NCBI GenBank assembly: GCA_944393345.1
Contig: CALXZW010000034.1
Location: 1-13,236 of the forward strand
Reading direction: 5' to 3'
Length of the DNA: 13,236 nucleotides
Source of the DNA: an uncultured Clostridia bacterium
GTDB lineage: Bacteria > Bacillota > Clostridia > TANB77 > CAG-508
The notes under the pieces were generated by a model. It made no database searches. It had not been told where the DNA came from and saw only the letters and a program-made list of their open reading frames with translations. The translations under genes were made by a program, and so were the position numbers. The number at the start of each line of letters is the position of its first letter. Position 1 is the first letter of the stretch. Shown one piece after another: positions 1 to 7,809 of this stretch.

Positions 1-32
1 ATCAATATTTTTAACAAAAAATAGAAAAAGTG

Positions 33-60
33 TTGTAAAAAAATATATTATTGGTATAAT
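33..60 (+). promoter_or_regulatory. Promoter of the phosphofructokinase gene
   Basis: A TTGTAA -35 box (33-38) is followed after 16 bases by a perfect TATAAT -10 box (55-60) preceded by TGG, which makes it an extended -10 promoter. It lies about 30 bases upstream of the start codon. The 16 bases ending at the -10 box recur exactly in the promoter of the next gene. Confidence 0.75.
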
Positions 61-90
61 AAGAATATAAAAATTGAAGGAGGAAAAAAT

Positions 91-1236
91 ATGTTAAAAA
101 AAGTTGGAATATTAGCAAATGGTGGAGATGTATCAGGTTTTAATGCAGTAATAAGAGCAATAGTTAAAACTGCTGAAAATCATAATGTAGAATGTTATGG
201 AATAATAGATGGATATAATGGATTATTAAAGAAAAATTTTGAAAAATTAAGCACTGCAGCAGATGGAGAAGCAGTAGGAATATTACCTAAAGGTGGTTCT
301 ATAATCGGCTCATCTACAAATGCAAATGTATTTAATTATAAAGTAGTAAATGAAGATGGTAGTATTGAATATAAAGATTTGTCAGATGAATGTGTAAAAA
401 ATATTAAAGAATTTGGATTTGATTGTATATTTACATTAGGTGGGGATGGAACACAAAAATCAGCAAGAGATTTTTCAACAAAAGGTGTTAATATAATTGG
501 AGTTCCTAAAACAATCGATAATGATGTTGCTTGTACTGAAATTACTTTTGGATATAATACAGCTGTATCTGTTGCAATGGAGGCGTTAGATAGATTGCAT
601 ACAACTGGAGAAACACATCATAGAATTATGGTATTAGAAGTTATGGGAAGATATGCTGGATGGATTGCTCTAGAAGCTGCAATAGCAGGAGGAGCAGATG
701 TAGCATTAATTCCAGAGATTCCATATGATATTAAAAGAGTTGCTGAAAAAATAGAAAATAGAAAAAAAAGAGGAAAAAACTTTAGTGTTGTTGTAGTTGC
801 AGAAGGTGCTAAGCCAATAGGAGGAGAACTTACTATAATGGGAAAAAGAAACAATGGAGAAGGTGTGGATAATACGAAATTAGGTGGAGTTGGTCAAATT
901 GTAGCAACTCAATTAGAAGAATTGACAGGATTAGAAGCAAGAAATACTACATTAGGATACATGCAAAGAGGTGGAACACCAACTGCTTTTGATAGAGTTT
1001 TATCTACAAAATATGGTTCAAAAGCAATGGAATTAGCTTTAGAAGGAAAGTTTGGAACATTAGCAGTTATAAAAAATGGAAAATTAGATTCTGTATCATT
1101 AGAAGATGTTGTAGGCCAAAATACTAAAATTGGAGCAGTTTCTGGAAATACACCTGAAAGTAACATAAGAAAAGTAACTATGGATCATGACTTAGTAAAA
1201 ACAGCAAGAAATATTGGAATTAATTTAGGAGACTAA
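91..1236 (+). CDS. pfkA: 6-phosphofructokinase
   Basis: Phosphorylates fructose 6-phosphate to fructose 1,6-bisphosphate, the committed step of glycolysis in the cytoplasm. The 381-residue protein has the N-terminal nucleotide-binding GGD (11-13), the GGDGT loop (117-121), the catalytic PKTIDND motif (139-145) and the MGRYAGW substrate segment (185-191). Family knowledge: Gly in GGDGT goes with ATP use, whereas PPi enzymes have Asp there; Lys in PKTIDND is common in PPi-type and long-clade enzymes, while classical bacterial ATP enzymes have Gly. The combination here points to the group that includes ATP-using members with a PPi-like sequence, so the phosphate donor is inferred to be ATP but not settled. 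The length is greater than the classical form of about 320 residues. The start has an AAGGAGG site (77-83) 7 bases upstream. The gene has its own promoter and terminator, so it is monocistronic. Confidence 0.93.
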   Translation: MLKKVGILANGGDVSGFNAVIRAIVKTAENHNVECYGIIDGYNGLLKKNFEKLSTAADGEAVGILPKGGSIIGSSTNANVFNYKVVNEDGSIEYKDLSDECVKNIKEFGFDCIFTLGGDGTQKSARDFSTKGVNIIGVPKTIDNDVACTEITFGYNTAVSVAMEALDRLHTTGETHHRIMVLEVMGRYAGWIALEAAIAGGADVALIPEIPYDIKRVAEKIENRKKRGKNFSVVVVAEGAKPIGGELTIMGKRNNGEGVDNTKLGGVGQIVATQLEELTGLEARNTTLGYMQRGGTPTAFDRVLSTKYGSKAMELALEGKFGTLAVIKNGKLDSVSLEDVVGQNTKIGAVSGNTPESNIRKVTMDHDLVKTARNIGINLGD

Positions 1237-1240
1237 TAAG

Positions 1241-1282
1241 AAAAAACAGATTGCTAAATGAATGAATTGCAATCTGTTTTTT
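1241..1282 (+). terminator. Intrinsic terminator after phosphofructokinase
   Basis: A perfect 14-bp inverted repeat (1241-1254 with 1269-1282) encloses a 14-base loop. The right arm ends in a run of six T, the left arm begins with six A, so it could act in both directions. It separates the phosphofructokinase gene from the FIST gene. Confidence 0.88.
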
Positions 1283-1318
1283 GAAATATTACATCTTTAT
1301 TACATTTTTGTGAAATTA

Positions 1319-1347
1319 TTGTATAAAAAACATATTATTGGTATAAT
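1319..1347 (+). promoter_or_regulatory. Promoter of the FIST gene
   Basis: A TTGTAT -35 box (1319-1324), a 17-base spacer and a TATAAT -10 box (1342-1347) with an upstream TGG form an extended -10 promoter. Bases 1332-1347 are identical to 45-60 in the phosphofructokinase promoter, and the -35 boxes also match in five of six bases. Confidence 0.75.
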
Positions 1348-1381
1348 TTGGTTAGAATAAAATTACGAAGGAGGAGTAATT

Positions 1382-2548
1382 ATGTTAAAAGCAAACGTAG
1401 GATGGAGTACAAACAAAGATAGTTATACACAAGGAAAGGAAACAGCTTCAAAAGCTGTAGTAGACTTAGTTCAAACAAAAGTCGCATTTTTATATACATC
1501 AGTAGATTGTGATGTAAAGAAAGTTTTAGAAGGTGCAAAATCAGAATTAGGAACAGCACCAATCGTAGGATGTACATCAAGTGCAGGAATTATTACACCT
1601 GATGGATTTATTTCAGGAGAAAATGGATTTACAGGAATTTTAGCTTTGGGAGATCCAGATTTAGAAGTCGGAGTTGCAGGTTCAAGCAAACAAGGTTCAG
1701 CAAGAGAAACAGGTAGAAAAGTAGCAAAAGAAGCTATGAAAAATGCAAATAAAAATGAAGCACCAGCATATTTCTATATGGTAGCTTCACCAGGAGAAGA
1801 AGAAGACTATGTAAAAGGTATAGAAGATGTAATAGGTAGAGTTCCAATTTTTGGAGGAAGTGCTGCAGATAATACAGTAGAGGGAAAATGGAGTATATAC
1901 ACAAATGACAAAGTATTTTCAGATGGTGTTGCAGTAGCATTTTTCTATACAGATAAAGAAATGGCAAATGTGTTTACAGGAGAATATAATGAAACAGAAA
2001 ATTCAGGAATAATAACAAAATTAAATGGAAAAAGAACATTAGTTGAAATTGATGGTGTTCCAGCAATTAAAAAATATGCAGAATGGACAAAAGCAAAATC
2101 TAAAGATTTAGAAGGTGGAAATTTACTAGTAACAACAATTACAAAACCTTTAGGAGTAAAAGATCCATTAGGGGACTTAATAGCAATACGTCATCCAATG
2201 TATGGAAACCCAGATAAATCAATGAATATTGGAGCAAACTTAGCAATTAATACAGCAATCATTCAAATGGAAGCAACGGTTGATGAATTAATAGATTCAA
2301 CAGGTAAAACTTTAAGAGAAGTAAATAAAGAAATTAATAGTGAAGTTGGAGCTTATTTATTAGTTCATTGCGGAGGAAGAAGATTAGGTATAGGGGATAG
2401 AATTGATGAAGTATCAAAACAATTAAAGAAAGAAGCAAACGGAAAACCATTTATTGCAATATTTACATTTGGAGAATATGGTGTAAAAGACCATGGAGCA
2501 AATACAACAGGAGGATTAATGCTTTCATTTACTGCATTTGGTAAATGA
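1382..2548 (+). CDS. Stand-alone FIST-domain sensory protein
   Basis: A 388-residue cytoplasmic protein made only of the FIST_N and FIST_C domains (roughly residues 30-220 and 225-375). Recognisable family features are GCTSSAG (63-69), FGGSAAD (157-163) and the C-terminal FTFGEYG (361-367) with a following His and Asn. FIST domains are proposed to bind small ligands such as amino acids and are usually fused to or encoded beside signalling proteins. Here there is no kinase, methyl-accepting, GGDEF or helix-turn-helix part and no membrane segment, so the output partner is unknown. An AAGGAGG site (1368-1374) lies 7 bases before the ATG. The gene uses the same promoter type as the phosphofructokinase gene. 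No terminator is visible after it, so the aldehyde dehydrogenase may be co-transcribed. Confidence 0.85.
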   Translation: MLKANVGWSTNKDSYTQGKETASKAVVDLVQTKVAFLYTSVDCDVKKVLEGAKSELGTAPIVGCTSSAGIITPDGFISGENGFTGILALGDPDLEVGVAGSSKQGSARETGRKVAKEAMKNANKNEAPAYFYMVASPGEEEDYVKGIEDVIGRVPIFGGSAADNTVEGKWSIYTNDKVFSDGVAVAFFYTDKEMANVFTGEYNETENSGIITKLNGKRTLVEIDGVPAIKKYAEWTKAKSKDLEGGNLLVTTITKPLGVKDPLGDLIAIRHPMYGNPDKSMNIGANLAINTAIIQMEATVDELIDSTGKTLREVNKEINSEVGAYLLVHCGGRRLGIGDRIDEVSKQLKKEANGKPFIAIFTFGEYGVKDHGANTTGGLMLSFTAFGK

Positions 2549-2621
2549 AGAGAAGGGGAAAAACCACAAACTCAAATTAATTATGAATGTAAAATAGAAA
2601 AATATAATGCTAACGAAGAAA

Positions 2622-2645
2622 TTATGGTATGCAACAAAACCATAA
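2622..2645 (+). other. Small hairpin before the aldehyde dehydrogenase
   Basis: A 7-bp inverted repeat (TTATGGT, 2622-2628, with ACCATAA, 2639-2645) with a 10-base loop lies 7 bases before the ribosome binding site. It is AT-rich and has no T run, so it is not an intrinsic terminator. A TATAAT at 2603-2608 just upstream lacks a convincing -35 box. The 117-base gap otherwise shows nothing clear. Confidence 0.3.
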
Positions 2646-2665
2646 ATAATTTGAAAGGAGCTAGT

Positions 2666-4099
2666 ATGAAAAATTTAATAGGATATGAATGGAAAGATGC
2701 TTCTAATGGAGCTTTAATAGAAGTTGTAAATCCTGCAACTCAAGAATTAATAGATACAGTACCAAATGTCACAGAGCAAGATGTTGATGAAGCAGTAAAA
2801 GTTGCTATGATAGAACAAAAAAAATGGGAAAATGTCTCTATATATGATAGAGCAGAAATATTATATAAATTTGTAAATTTAGTTGAAGAAAACAAAGAAA
2901 GATTAGCAAAACTTTTATCGAATGAAACAGGTAAACCAATAAGAGAAGCAAGAGGAGAAATTGCAAATGTTAAAATAGGAGTAAGAGCATTTGTAGAAAG
3001 AGCAAAACATTTATATGGAGAAAGTATTCCAGCAGGTTCTGAAGCAGGACAAGAAAAAACAATGCAAATAATAAAAAGATATCCAATAGGAGTAATTGCA
3101 GCAATAATACCATTTAATTTTCCAAGTGACCTATTTTGCCAAAAAGTGCCACCAGCACTAATGATGGGAAATAGTATTATAGTAAAACCTTCAAACTATA
3201 ATCCTTTAACATTAATTGAATATGTAAAATTAATGATTGAAGCTGGAGTACCTGCAGGATGTATACAAATTTTAACAGGAGATGGACCAACAGCAGGACA
3301 AGCATTAGCAAGGCATCCAGGAGTACATTTAGTATCTTTAACTGGTGGAACTGCTGCTGGAATTCAGACAATGGGTACAGCCTCTAAAAATTTAACACAT
3401 GTAATGTTAGAATTAGGAGGAAATGATGCATTTATTTTCTTAGAAGACGGCGATATGGATTTAGCAGTAAAAGAAACTATTTGGGGAAGATTATATAATG
3501 GTGGACAAGTATGTTGTGCAAGTAAAAGATTTTTAATTTATAATTCAAGAAAAGCAGAATTCATTGAAAGAATGAAAGAAGTAATATCAAACTTAAAAGT
3601 TGGAGATCCAATGAATGAAGATACAGATATGGGACCAATGATAAATATTAATGCTGCTAAAAGAATAGAAGAACAAGTAAATAAAATGGTTTCAGAAGGT
3701 GCTAAAATCGTTTGCGGAGGAAGAAGAGAAGATGCATACTATTATCCAACAATTTTAGATGATGTAACAGAAAATATGGAAGTTGCAAAAGATATGGAAA
3801 TATTTGGACCAGTAATTTCTGTAATAGGATTTGATAATGTCGAAGATGCAATTAGAATTGCAAATCAATCTTCTTATGGATTGTGTGGATGTGTAATTTC
3901 AAAAGACTATTCACGTGCGATGAAAATTGCAGATAGATTAGAATGTGGTGGCGCAGTTGTAAATGGTGCAAGCTTCTATCGTTCATTTGAAATGCCTTTC
4001 GGGGGATGGAAACACTCTGGAATAGGAAATGAAGGTGTTGCAACAACATTACAAGAAATGTCAAGAATAAAAACAATAGTATTGAAAAATATATTATAA
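2666..4099 (+). CDS. NAD(P)-dependent aldehyde dehydrogenase (lactaldehyde dehydrogenase-like)
   Basis: Oxidises an aldehyde to the carboxylic acid with NAD(P)+. The 477-residue protein shows all catalytic landmarks of the non-acylating family: Asn151 in PFNFP, Lys174 in VKPSN, Glu249 in LELGG, Cys283 in GQVCCA exactly 34 residues later, and the EIFGPV segment. From memory, the C-terminal pattern (FYRSFEMPFGGWKHSG, then EGV and EMSRIKTI) resembles archaeal lactaldehyde dehydrogenases of the MJ1411 type; the substrate remains inferred. The chosen ATG has a GAAAGGAG site 5 bases upstream; an in-frame ATG at 2624 would add 14 residues but lacks such a site and falls in a hairpin. The FucO-like reductase two genes downstream suggests a shared aldehyde. 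Succinate-semialdehyde or other short aldehydes are alternatives. Confidence 0.88.
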   Translation: MKNLIGYEWKDASNGALIEVVNPATQELIDTVPNVTEQDVDEAVKVAMIEQKKWENVSIYDRAEILYKFVNLVEENKERLAKLLSNETGKPIREARGEIANVKIGVRAFVERAKHLYGESIPAGSEAGQEKTMQIIKRYPIGVIAAIIPFNFPSDLFCQKVPPALMMGNSIIVKPSNYNPLTLIEYVKLMIEAGVPAGCIQILTGDGPTAGQALARHPGVHLVSLTGGTAAGIQTMGTASKNLTHVMLELGGNDAFIFLEDGDMDLAVKETIWGRLYNGGQVCCASKRFLIYNSRKAEFIERMKEVISNLKVGDPMNEDTDMGPMININAAKRIEEQVNKMVSEGAKIVCGGRREDAYYYPTILDDVTENMEVAKDMEIFGPVISVIGFDNVEDAIRIANQSSYGLCGCVISKDYSRAMKIADRLECGGAVVNGASFYRSFEMPFGGWKHSGIGNEGVATTLQEMSRIKTIVLKNIL

Positions 4100-4132
4100 C
4101 TTCTTATATATTTTGAAAGGCTGGAGAAAAAA

Positions 4133-4792
4133 ATGGAGAAAAATAAAAAAATAATTTTAATAACTGTAATATCAATTATCGCAATAATACTAATAGGAAC
4201 ATTGATTTATTTTCTATTTATAAAGGATGATAATACTAATAACATTGCTAAAAATTCAAAACTTGAAAAAATAAATGAAAAAATAAATCAAAACGAAAAA
4301 TATTCTATTAGTATAGAAGGAGATAAAAATAAAATATATTATTCGAAAAACGATAATATGGCCTATACAGATTCAGAATACGAAGGACAAAATACTGAAT
4401 TTTTAGTTAAAGATGGAAATACGTATTTAATACAAGATGATACAAAAAGATATTTTACTTATACAAATAATGAAATAGACCTAACAAAATATTCATCAGT
4501 ATTTGAAGAATTAAGTATTAAAGACTTTGTAAAAGGAAAAGAAAAAATAGATAATACTGAATATATCTATCAAGAATATCAGGGAATAACTAATTTTGCT
4601 ATTGAAAATTTAGAAGAAGGTTTAAGTGAAGAAGAAATTCAAAATATTAAAACAAGATTTTATTTTAAAGGCGATGATTTAGTATATATTAAAACAATTG
4701 CTGGTGAAAAAGAAGAATTATTAAAAATAAGCATTTCATATAAAGTAGATGATAATTTATTTTCAATACCTGAAGGCTATACAGAAGGATAA
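4133..4792 (+). CDS. Membrane-anchored extracytoplasmic protein of unknown function
   Basis: A 219-residue protein not recognised with certainty. Residues 1-6 are charged (MEKNKK) and residues 7-30 form one hydrophobic helix, a signal anchor; there is no lipobox Cys. The rest is hydrophilic, rich in Lys, Glu, Asn and Asp, with many short beta-type stretches, so it should lie outside the cell. The order of strands and the ending (LFSIPEGY, 210-217) recall LolA-like lipoprotein-carrier folds common in Clostridia, but this is only a resemblance. The gene starts 33 bases after the aldehyde dehydrogenase, with GGAG (4123-4126) 6 bases before the ATG and no terminator between, so it is probably co-transcribed. 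Why it sits between two aldehyde enzymes is unclear. Confidence 0.7.
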   Translation: MEKNKKIILITVISIIAIILIGTLIYFLFIKDDNTNNIAKNSKLEKINEKINQNEKYSISIEGDKNKIYYSKNDNMAYTDSEYEGQNTEFLVKDGNTYLIQDDTKRYFTYTNNEIDLTKYSSVFEELSIKDFVKGKEKIDNTEYIYQEYQGITNFAIENLEEGLSEEEIQNIKTRFYFKGDDLVYIKTIAGEKEELLKISISYKVDDNLFSIPEGYTEG

Positions 4793-4793
4793 A

Positions 4794-4828
4794 TATTAAT
4801 GTGGTATCAAAAATGTACCACATTAATA
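4794..4828 (+). other. Strong perfect hairpin between the membrane protein gene and fucO
   Basis: A perfect 13-bp inverted repeat (4794-4806 with 4816-4828) with a 9-base loop starts two bases after the stop codon. No run of T follows on the + strand, so it is not a standard intrinsic terminator. It could protect an mRNA 3' end, set different levels of the two genes in one transcript, or be a DNA operator. No promoter is evident between it and the fucO ribosome binding site. Confidence 0.6.
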
Positions 4829-4854
4829 AAGTAATTAAATGAGGAGGAATTTAT

Positions 4855-6009
4855 ATGTCAACAAAATTTGTTTTAAATGAAACATCATATTTTGGAAAGG
4901 GTGCAAGTGAAGAATTACCTAATGAAATAAAAAAAAGAAATTTTAAAAAAGTATTTTTAGTAAGCGATAAAGCTTTAGTTGATGCTGGTGTAACATCAAG
5001 AATAGAAGAAATATTAGAAAAAGCAAATATTCCTTATGAACTATATTCAGAAATAAAACCAAATCCAACGATAAAAAATGTTACAGATGGTGTTAAAGCA
5101 TGTAAAGAATCAGGAGCAGATGTAATAGTAGCTGTTGGAGGAGGATCAAGTATAGATACTGCAAAAGGAATTTCAATAGTAATGACAAACCCAGATAGAG
5201 CAGATATAAAATCTTTAAATGGATTATCTAATACAATAAATAGAGGTATGCCTTTAATAGCATTACCAACAACTGCTGGAACTGCGGCAGAAGTAACAAT
5301 AAATTATGTTATTACAGATGAAGATGCAGAAATTAAAATGGTATGTGTAGATCCGAATGATATTCCAATATTGGCAATTATAGATTCAGATCTTATGTCA
5401 TCAATGCCAAAAGGGTTAGCAGCAGCAACAGGAATGGATGCATTAACACATGCTGTAGAAGGATATATAACAAAAGCTCATAATGAAATGTCAGATATGT
5501 TTCATATGAAAGCTATTCAAATGATATTTAAATATTTACCTTCAGCAGTAAATGATAAAGATCCTTATGCAATAGAAATGATGGGAATGGCACAATATAT
5601 TGCTGGCATGGGATTTTCAAATGTAGGTCTTGGAATTGTTCATTCAATGGCACATCAACTTGGGGCAGTATATGACACACCACATGGTATTGCGAATGCA
5701 ATGCTTTTACCAACAGTAATGAGATTTAATGGTGAAGTATGTGCAAATAGATTTAGAGAAATATTAGTTAATATAGGAAGACCAGATGCAGAACATTTAA
5801 ATGACCAAGATGTAATAAATACTTTTGTTTGGATGATATCTGAACTTAGTAAATCTGTTGGAATTACAAAAACAATAAAAGATTATGGAGCAAAAGAAGA
5901 AGACTTTGAGATGCTTGCAGAAAAAGCAATGAATGATCCATGTAAACCAGGAAATCCAAGAGAAGTAGCAAAAGAAGACTTTATTGAATTATATAGAAAA
6001 GCAATGTAA
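4855..6009 (+). CDS. fucO: Iron-dependent alcohol dehydrogenase, lactaldehyde reductase-like
   Basis: Reduces lactaldehyde to 1,2-propanediol with NADH in fermenting cells; related group III dehydrogenases act on other short aldehydes. At 384 residues it matches E. coli FucO (about 382) closely. The NAD loop GGGSSID (95-101) and the metal ligands Asp195, His199, His263 and His277 are all present, within the FucO-like blocks TAGTAAEVTINYVITD (140-155), MDALTHA (194-200) and YDTPHG (273-278). From memory the similarity to FucO runs along the whole chain, including the PNPTI segment and the GNPRE near the end. A GAGGAGGA site lies 7 bases before the ATG. No other fucose or rhamnose genes are in the window, so the aldehyde source is unknown. 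The aldehyde dehydrogenase upstream would make the oxidising partner. Confidence 0.9.
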   Translation: MSTKFVLNETSYFGKGASEELPNEIKKRNFKKVFLVSDKALVDAGVTSRIEEILEKANIPYELYSEIKPNPTIKNVTDGVKACKESGADVIVAVGGGSSIDTAKGISIVMTNPDRADIKSLNGLSNTINRGMPLIALPTTAGTAAEVTINYVITDEDAEIKMVCVDPNDIPILAIIDSDLMSSMPKGLAAATGMDALTHAVEGYITKAHNEMSDMFHMKAIQMIFKYLPSAVNDKDPYAIEMMGMAQYIAGMGFSNVGLGIVHSMAHQLGAVYDTPHGIANAMLLPTVMRFNGEVCANRFREILVNIGRPDAEHLNDQDVINTFVWMISELSKSVGITKTIKDYGAKEEDFEMLAEKAMNDPCKPGNPREVAKEDFIELYRKAM

Positions 6010-6045
6010 AAGTAATTAATAAATATGTAAGTATTGTTTATATTT

Positions 6046-6086
6046 AAAAGTTTGAGGAAAAATTTTTTGTTATTTCTCAAACTTTT
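6046..6086 (+). terminator. Terminator after fucO
   Basis: A perfect 11-bp inverted repeat (6046-6056 with 6076-6086) ends in TTTT on its right arm and begins with AAAA on its left arm. It lies 37 bases after the fucO stop codon and ends the metabolic region. Confidence 0.7.
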
Positions 6087-6117
6087 CCAATTATTACCAC
6101 TTTTTTTGAAAAATTCC

Positions 6118-6146
6118 TTTATTTTTTAACTTTTTTATGATATAAT
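6118..6146 (+). promoter_or_regulatory. Probable rho promoter and long leader
   Basis: TATAAT (6141-6146) preceded by TGA forms an extended -10 box. The -35 box at 17 bases is poor (TTTATT, 6118-6123). Transcription would begin near 6153, giving a 5' leader of about 170 bases before rho. The whole 316-base gap (6010-6325) holds only the fucO terminator, this promoter and the AT-rich leader; no short gene with a ribosome binding site was seen. Rho genes are often autoregulated by termination in the leader, which would fit, but no specific structure is visible. Confidence 0.5.
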
Positions 6147-6325
6147 TTAGATTATTATAAGTCGTTTAACTTTTTCTATAAAATAGTGTAATTTTTATAT
6201 CTCTTTTATTTGTACTAATATTTATGAAAAATTCAAAATAAAAAGCAGTTATAAACATTTTTTCTATTAGAAAATAAAGTATTTCCTATGAGATGATTGT
6301 AAAATAATAATATAAGGAGGAGCAT

Positions 6326-7690
6326 ATGATAAATAATTTAAAGGATATGACATTATTAGACTTAAAAAGTTTAGCAAAAGAACATAATATTAAAAATATT
6401 TCTAAATTAAACAAGGATGATTTAATAAATATTTTAAATCAAGTATTAAATTCATCTACAACTGAAAATGTAAAAACAATGGATGAAGATGATTTTGATG
6501 AAAAAAGAGAAATAGAAAGACAATATGATAGTAATGGAGAGCCAATAGTTGATTATAAATTAACCAATGAGGGAGATGAAATAGTAGAAGGAATATTAGA
6601 TATATTACCTGATGGTTATGGATTTTTAAGGGGAGAAAACTATTTATCAAGCGATAAAGATGTTTATGTTTCAATGGTTCAAATTAGAAGATTTCGCCTT
6701 GATAATGGAGATTGTATAAAAGGAATATCTAGATTTAAAGAAGGAGAAAAATTCCCATCTTTAATATTTGTTGGAGAAGTAAATGGAGAACATCCAGAAA
6801 AAGCTATGAAAAGAAAAAGATTTGATGAATTAACTCCAATATTCCCAACTGAAAGATTAAAATTAGAAACAGTGTCAAATGACTATGCAACGAGGATAAT
6901 AGATTTAATGTCTCCAATAGGAAAAGGACAAAGAGGAATGATTGTTGCACCACCTAAAGTAGGGAAAACAACACTTTTAAAAAAAGTTGCTAATAGTATA
7001 AGTATAAATAATCCAGAGGTAGAATTGATAGTGCTTTTAATTGATGAAAGACCAGAAGAGGTAACAGATATGAAAAGATCTATTAAAGGACAAGTAATAC
7101 ATTCAACATTTGATGAATTACCAGAACATCATGTAAAAGTTGCGGAAATGGTATTAGAAAGAGCAAAAAGAATAGTAGAACATGGAAAAGATGTAGTTAT
7201 ATTATTAGATAGTATTACAAGATTAACAAGAGCATACAATCTAGTAATTCCTTCATCTGGTAGAACATTATCAGGAGGTATAGATCCTGCTGCTTTACAT
7301 AAGCCTAAAAAATTTTTTGGCGCAGCAAGAAATATAGAATTTGGAGGAAGTTTGACTATTTTAGCAACAGCATTAATCGATACTGGAAGCAGAATGGATG
7401 ATGTTATTTTTGAAGAATTCAAAGGAACAGGAAATATGGAAGTCCATTTAGATAGAAAACTTTCAGAAAAGAGAATTTTCCCGGCAATAGATATAAATAA
7501 ATCTGGAACAAGAAGAGAAGATTTATTATTAACTCATCAAGAATTAGAAACCGTTTTTGCTTTAAGAAAAGCACTAAACAGTTTACCTGTTGCAGATGTT
7601 ACAGAACAAGTTATTAGTCAAATGACTCAAACTAAAAATAATGAGGAATTAATTGATAAAATGGATAATTATTTAAGAAGATTTAAATAG
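6326..7690 (+). CDS. rho: Transcription termination factor Rho
   Basis: Hexameric RNA-dependent ATPase and helicase that releases RNA polymerase. In order: a SAP-like Rho_N helical domain (about 1-42), a short acidic linker (about 43-85), the cold-shock RNA-binding domain (about 86-160, with GYGFLR at 98-103) and the RecA-like motor. The motor has Walker A APPKVGKTT (208-216), ERPEEV (241-246), Walker B VVILLDS (290-296), the Q-loop region from GRTLSGG (312-318) and the R-loop around KGTGN (366-370). The 454-residue length is normal for a Rho with a small N-terminal insertion. The Walker A has Val where E. coli has Ala. An AAGGAGG site lies 5 bases before the ATG. The gene is flanked by its own promoter and terminator and looks monocistronic. 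Confidence 0.97.
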   Translation: MINNLKDMTLLDLKSLAKEHNIKNISKLNKDDLINILNQVLNSSTTENVKTMDEDDFDEKREIERQYDSNGEPIVDYKLTNEGDEIVEGILDILPDGYGFLRGENYLSSDKDVYVSMVQIRRFRLDNGDCIKGISRFKEGEKFPSLIFVGEVNGEHPEKAMKRKRFDELTPIFPTERLKLETVSNDYATRIIDLMSPIGKGQRGMIVAPPKVGKTTLLKKVANSISINNPEVELIVLLIDERPEEVTDMKRSIKGQVIHSTFDELPEHHVKVAEMVLERAKRIVEHGKDVVILLDSITRLTRAYNLVIPSSGRTLSGGIDPAALHKPKKFFGAARNIEFGGSLTILATALIDTGSRMDDVIFEEFKGTGNMEVHLDRKLSEKRIFPAIDINKSGTRREDLLLTHQELETVFALRKALNSLPVADVTEQVISQMTQTKNNEELIDKMDNYLRRFK

Positions 7691-7716
7691 GCATCAAAAC
7701 TGATGCTTATTTTTTA
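7686..7716 (+). terminator. Intrinsic terminator after rho
   Basis: A 6-bp GC-containing stem (GCATCA, 7691-7696, with TGATGC, 7701-7706) closes an AAAC tetraloop. It can be extended outward by A-T and one G-T pair into the stop codon region and is followed by a T-rich run to 7716. Confidence 0.88.
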
Positions 7717-7809
7717 TATTATATAACAAGATTAATTTGCCTAAATTCATATAATAATTATTAATTTTTTTATTATTCACGAAAAGGCATGAAAATAGAG
7801 AAAAAGAAA

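Noticed and set aside
909..1166. Several minus-strand open frames inside the + strand genes (for example here, at 618-854 and at 7129-7422)
   Set aside because: They are low-complexity translations opposite strongly conserved genes, with no ribosome binding sites or promoters.
2603..2608. TATAAT as a promoter for the aldehyde dehydrogenase
   Set aside because: The sequence 16-18 bases upstream does not resemble a -35 box and no TG precedes it; such strings are common by chance in DNA this AT-rich.
2624..2665. Upstream start for the aldehyde dehydrogenase adding 14 residues
   Set aside because: No ribosome binding site and inside a small hairpin; the ATG at 2666 has a good site and begins where family members begin.
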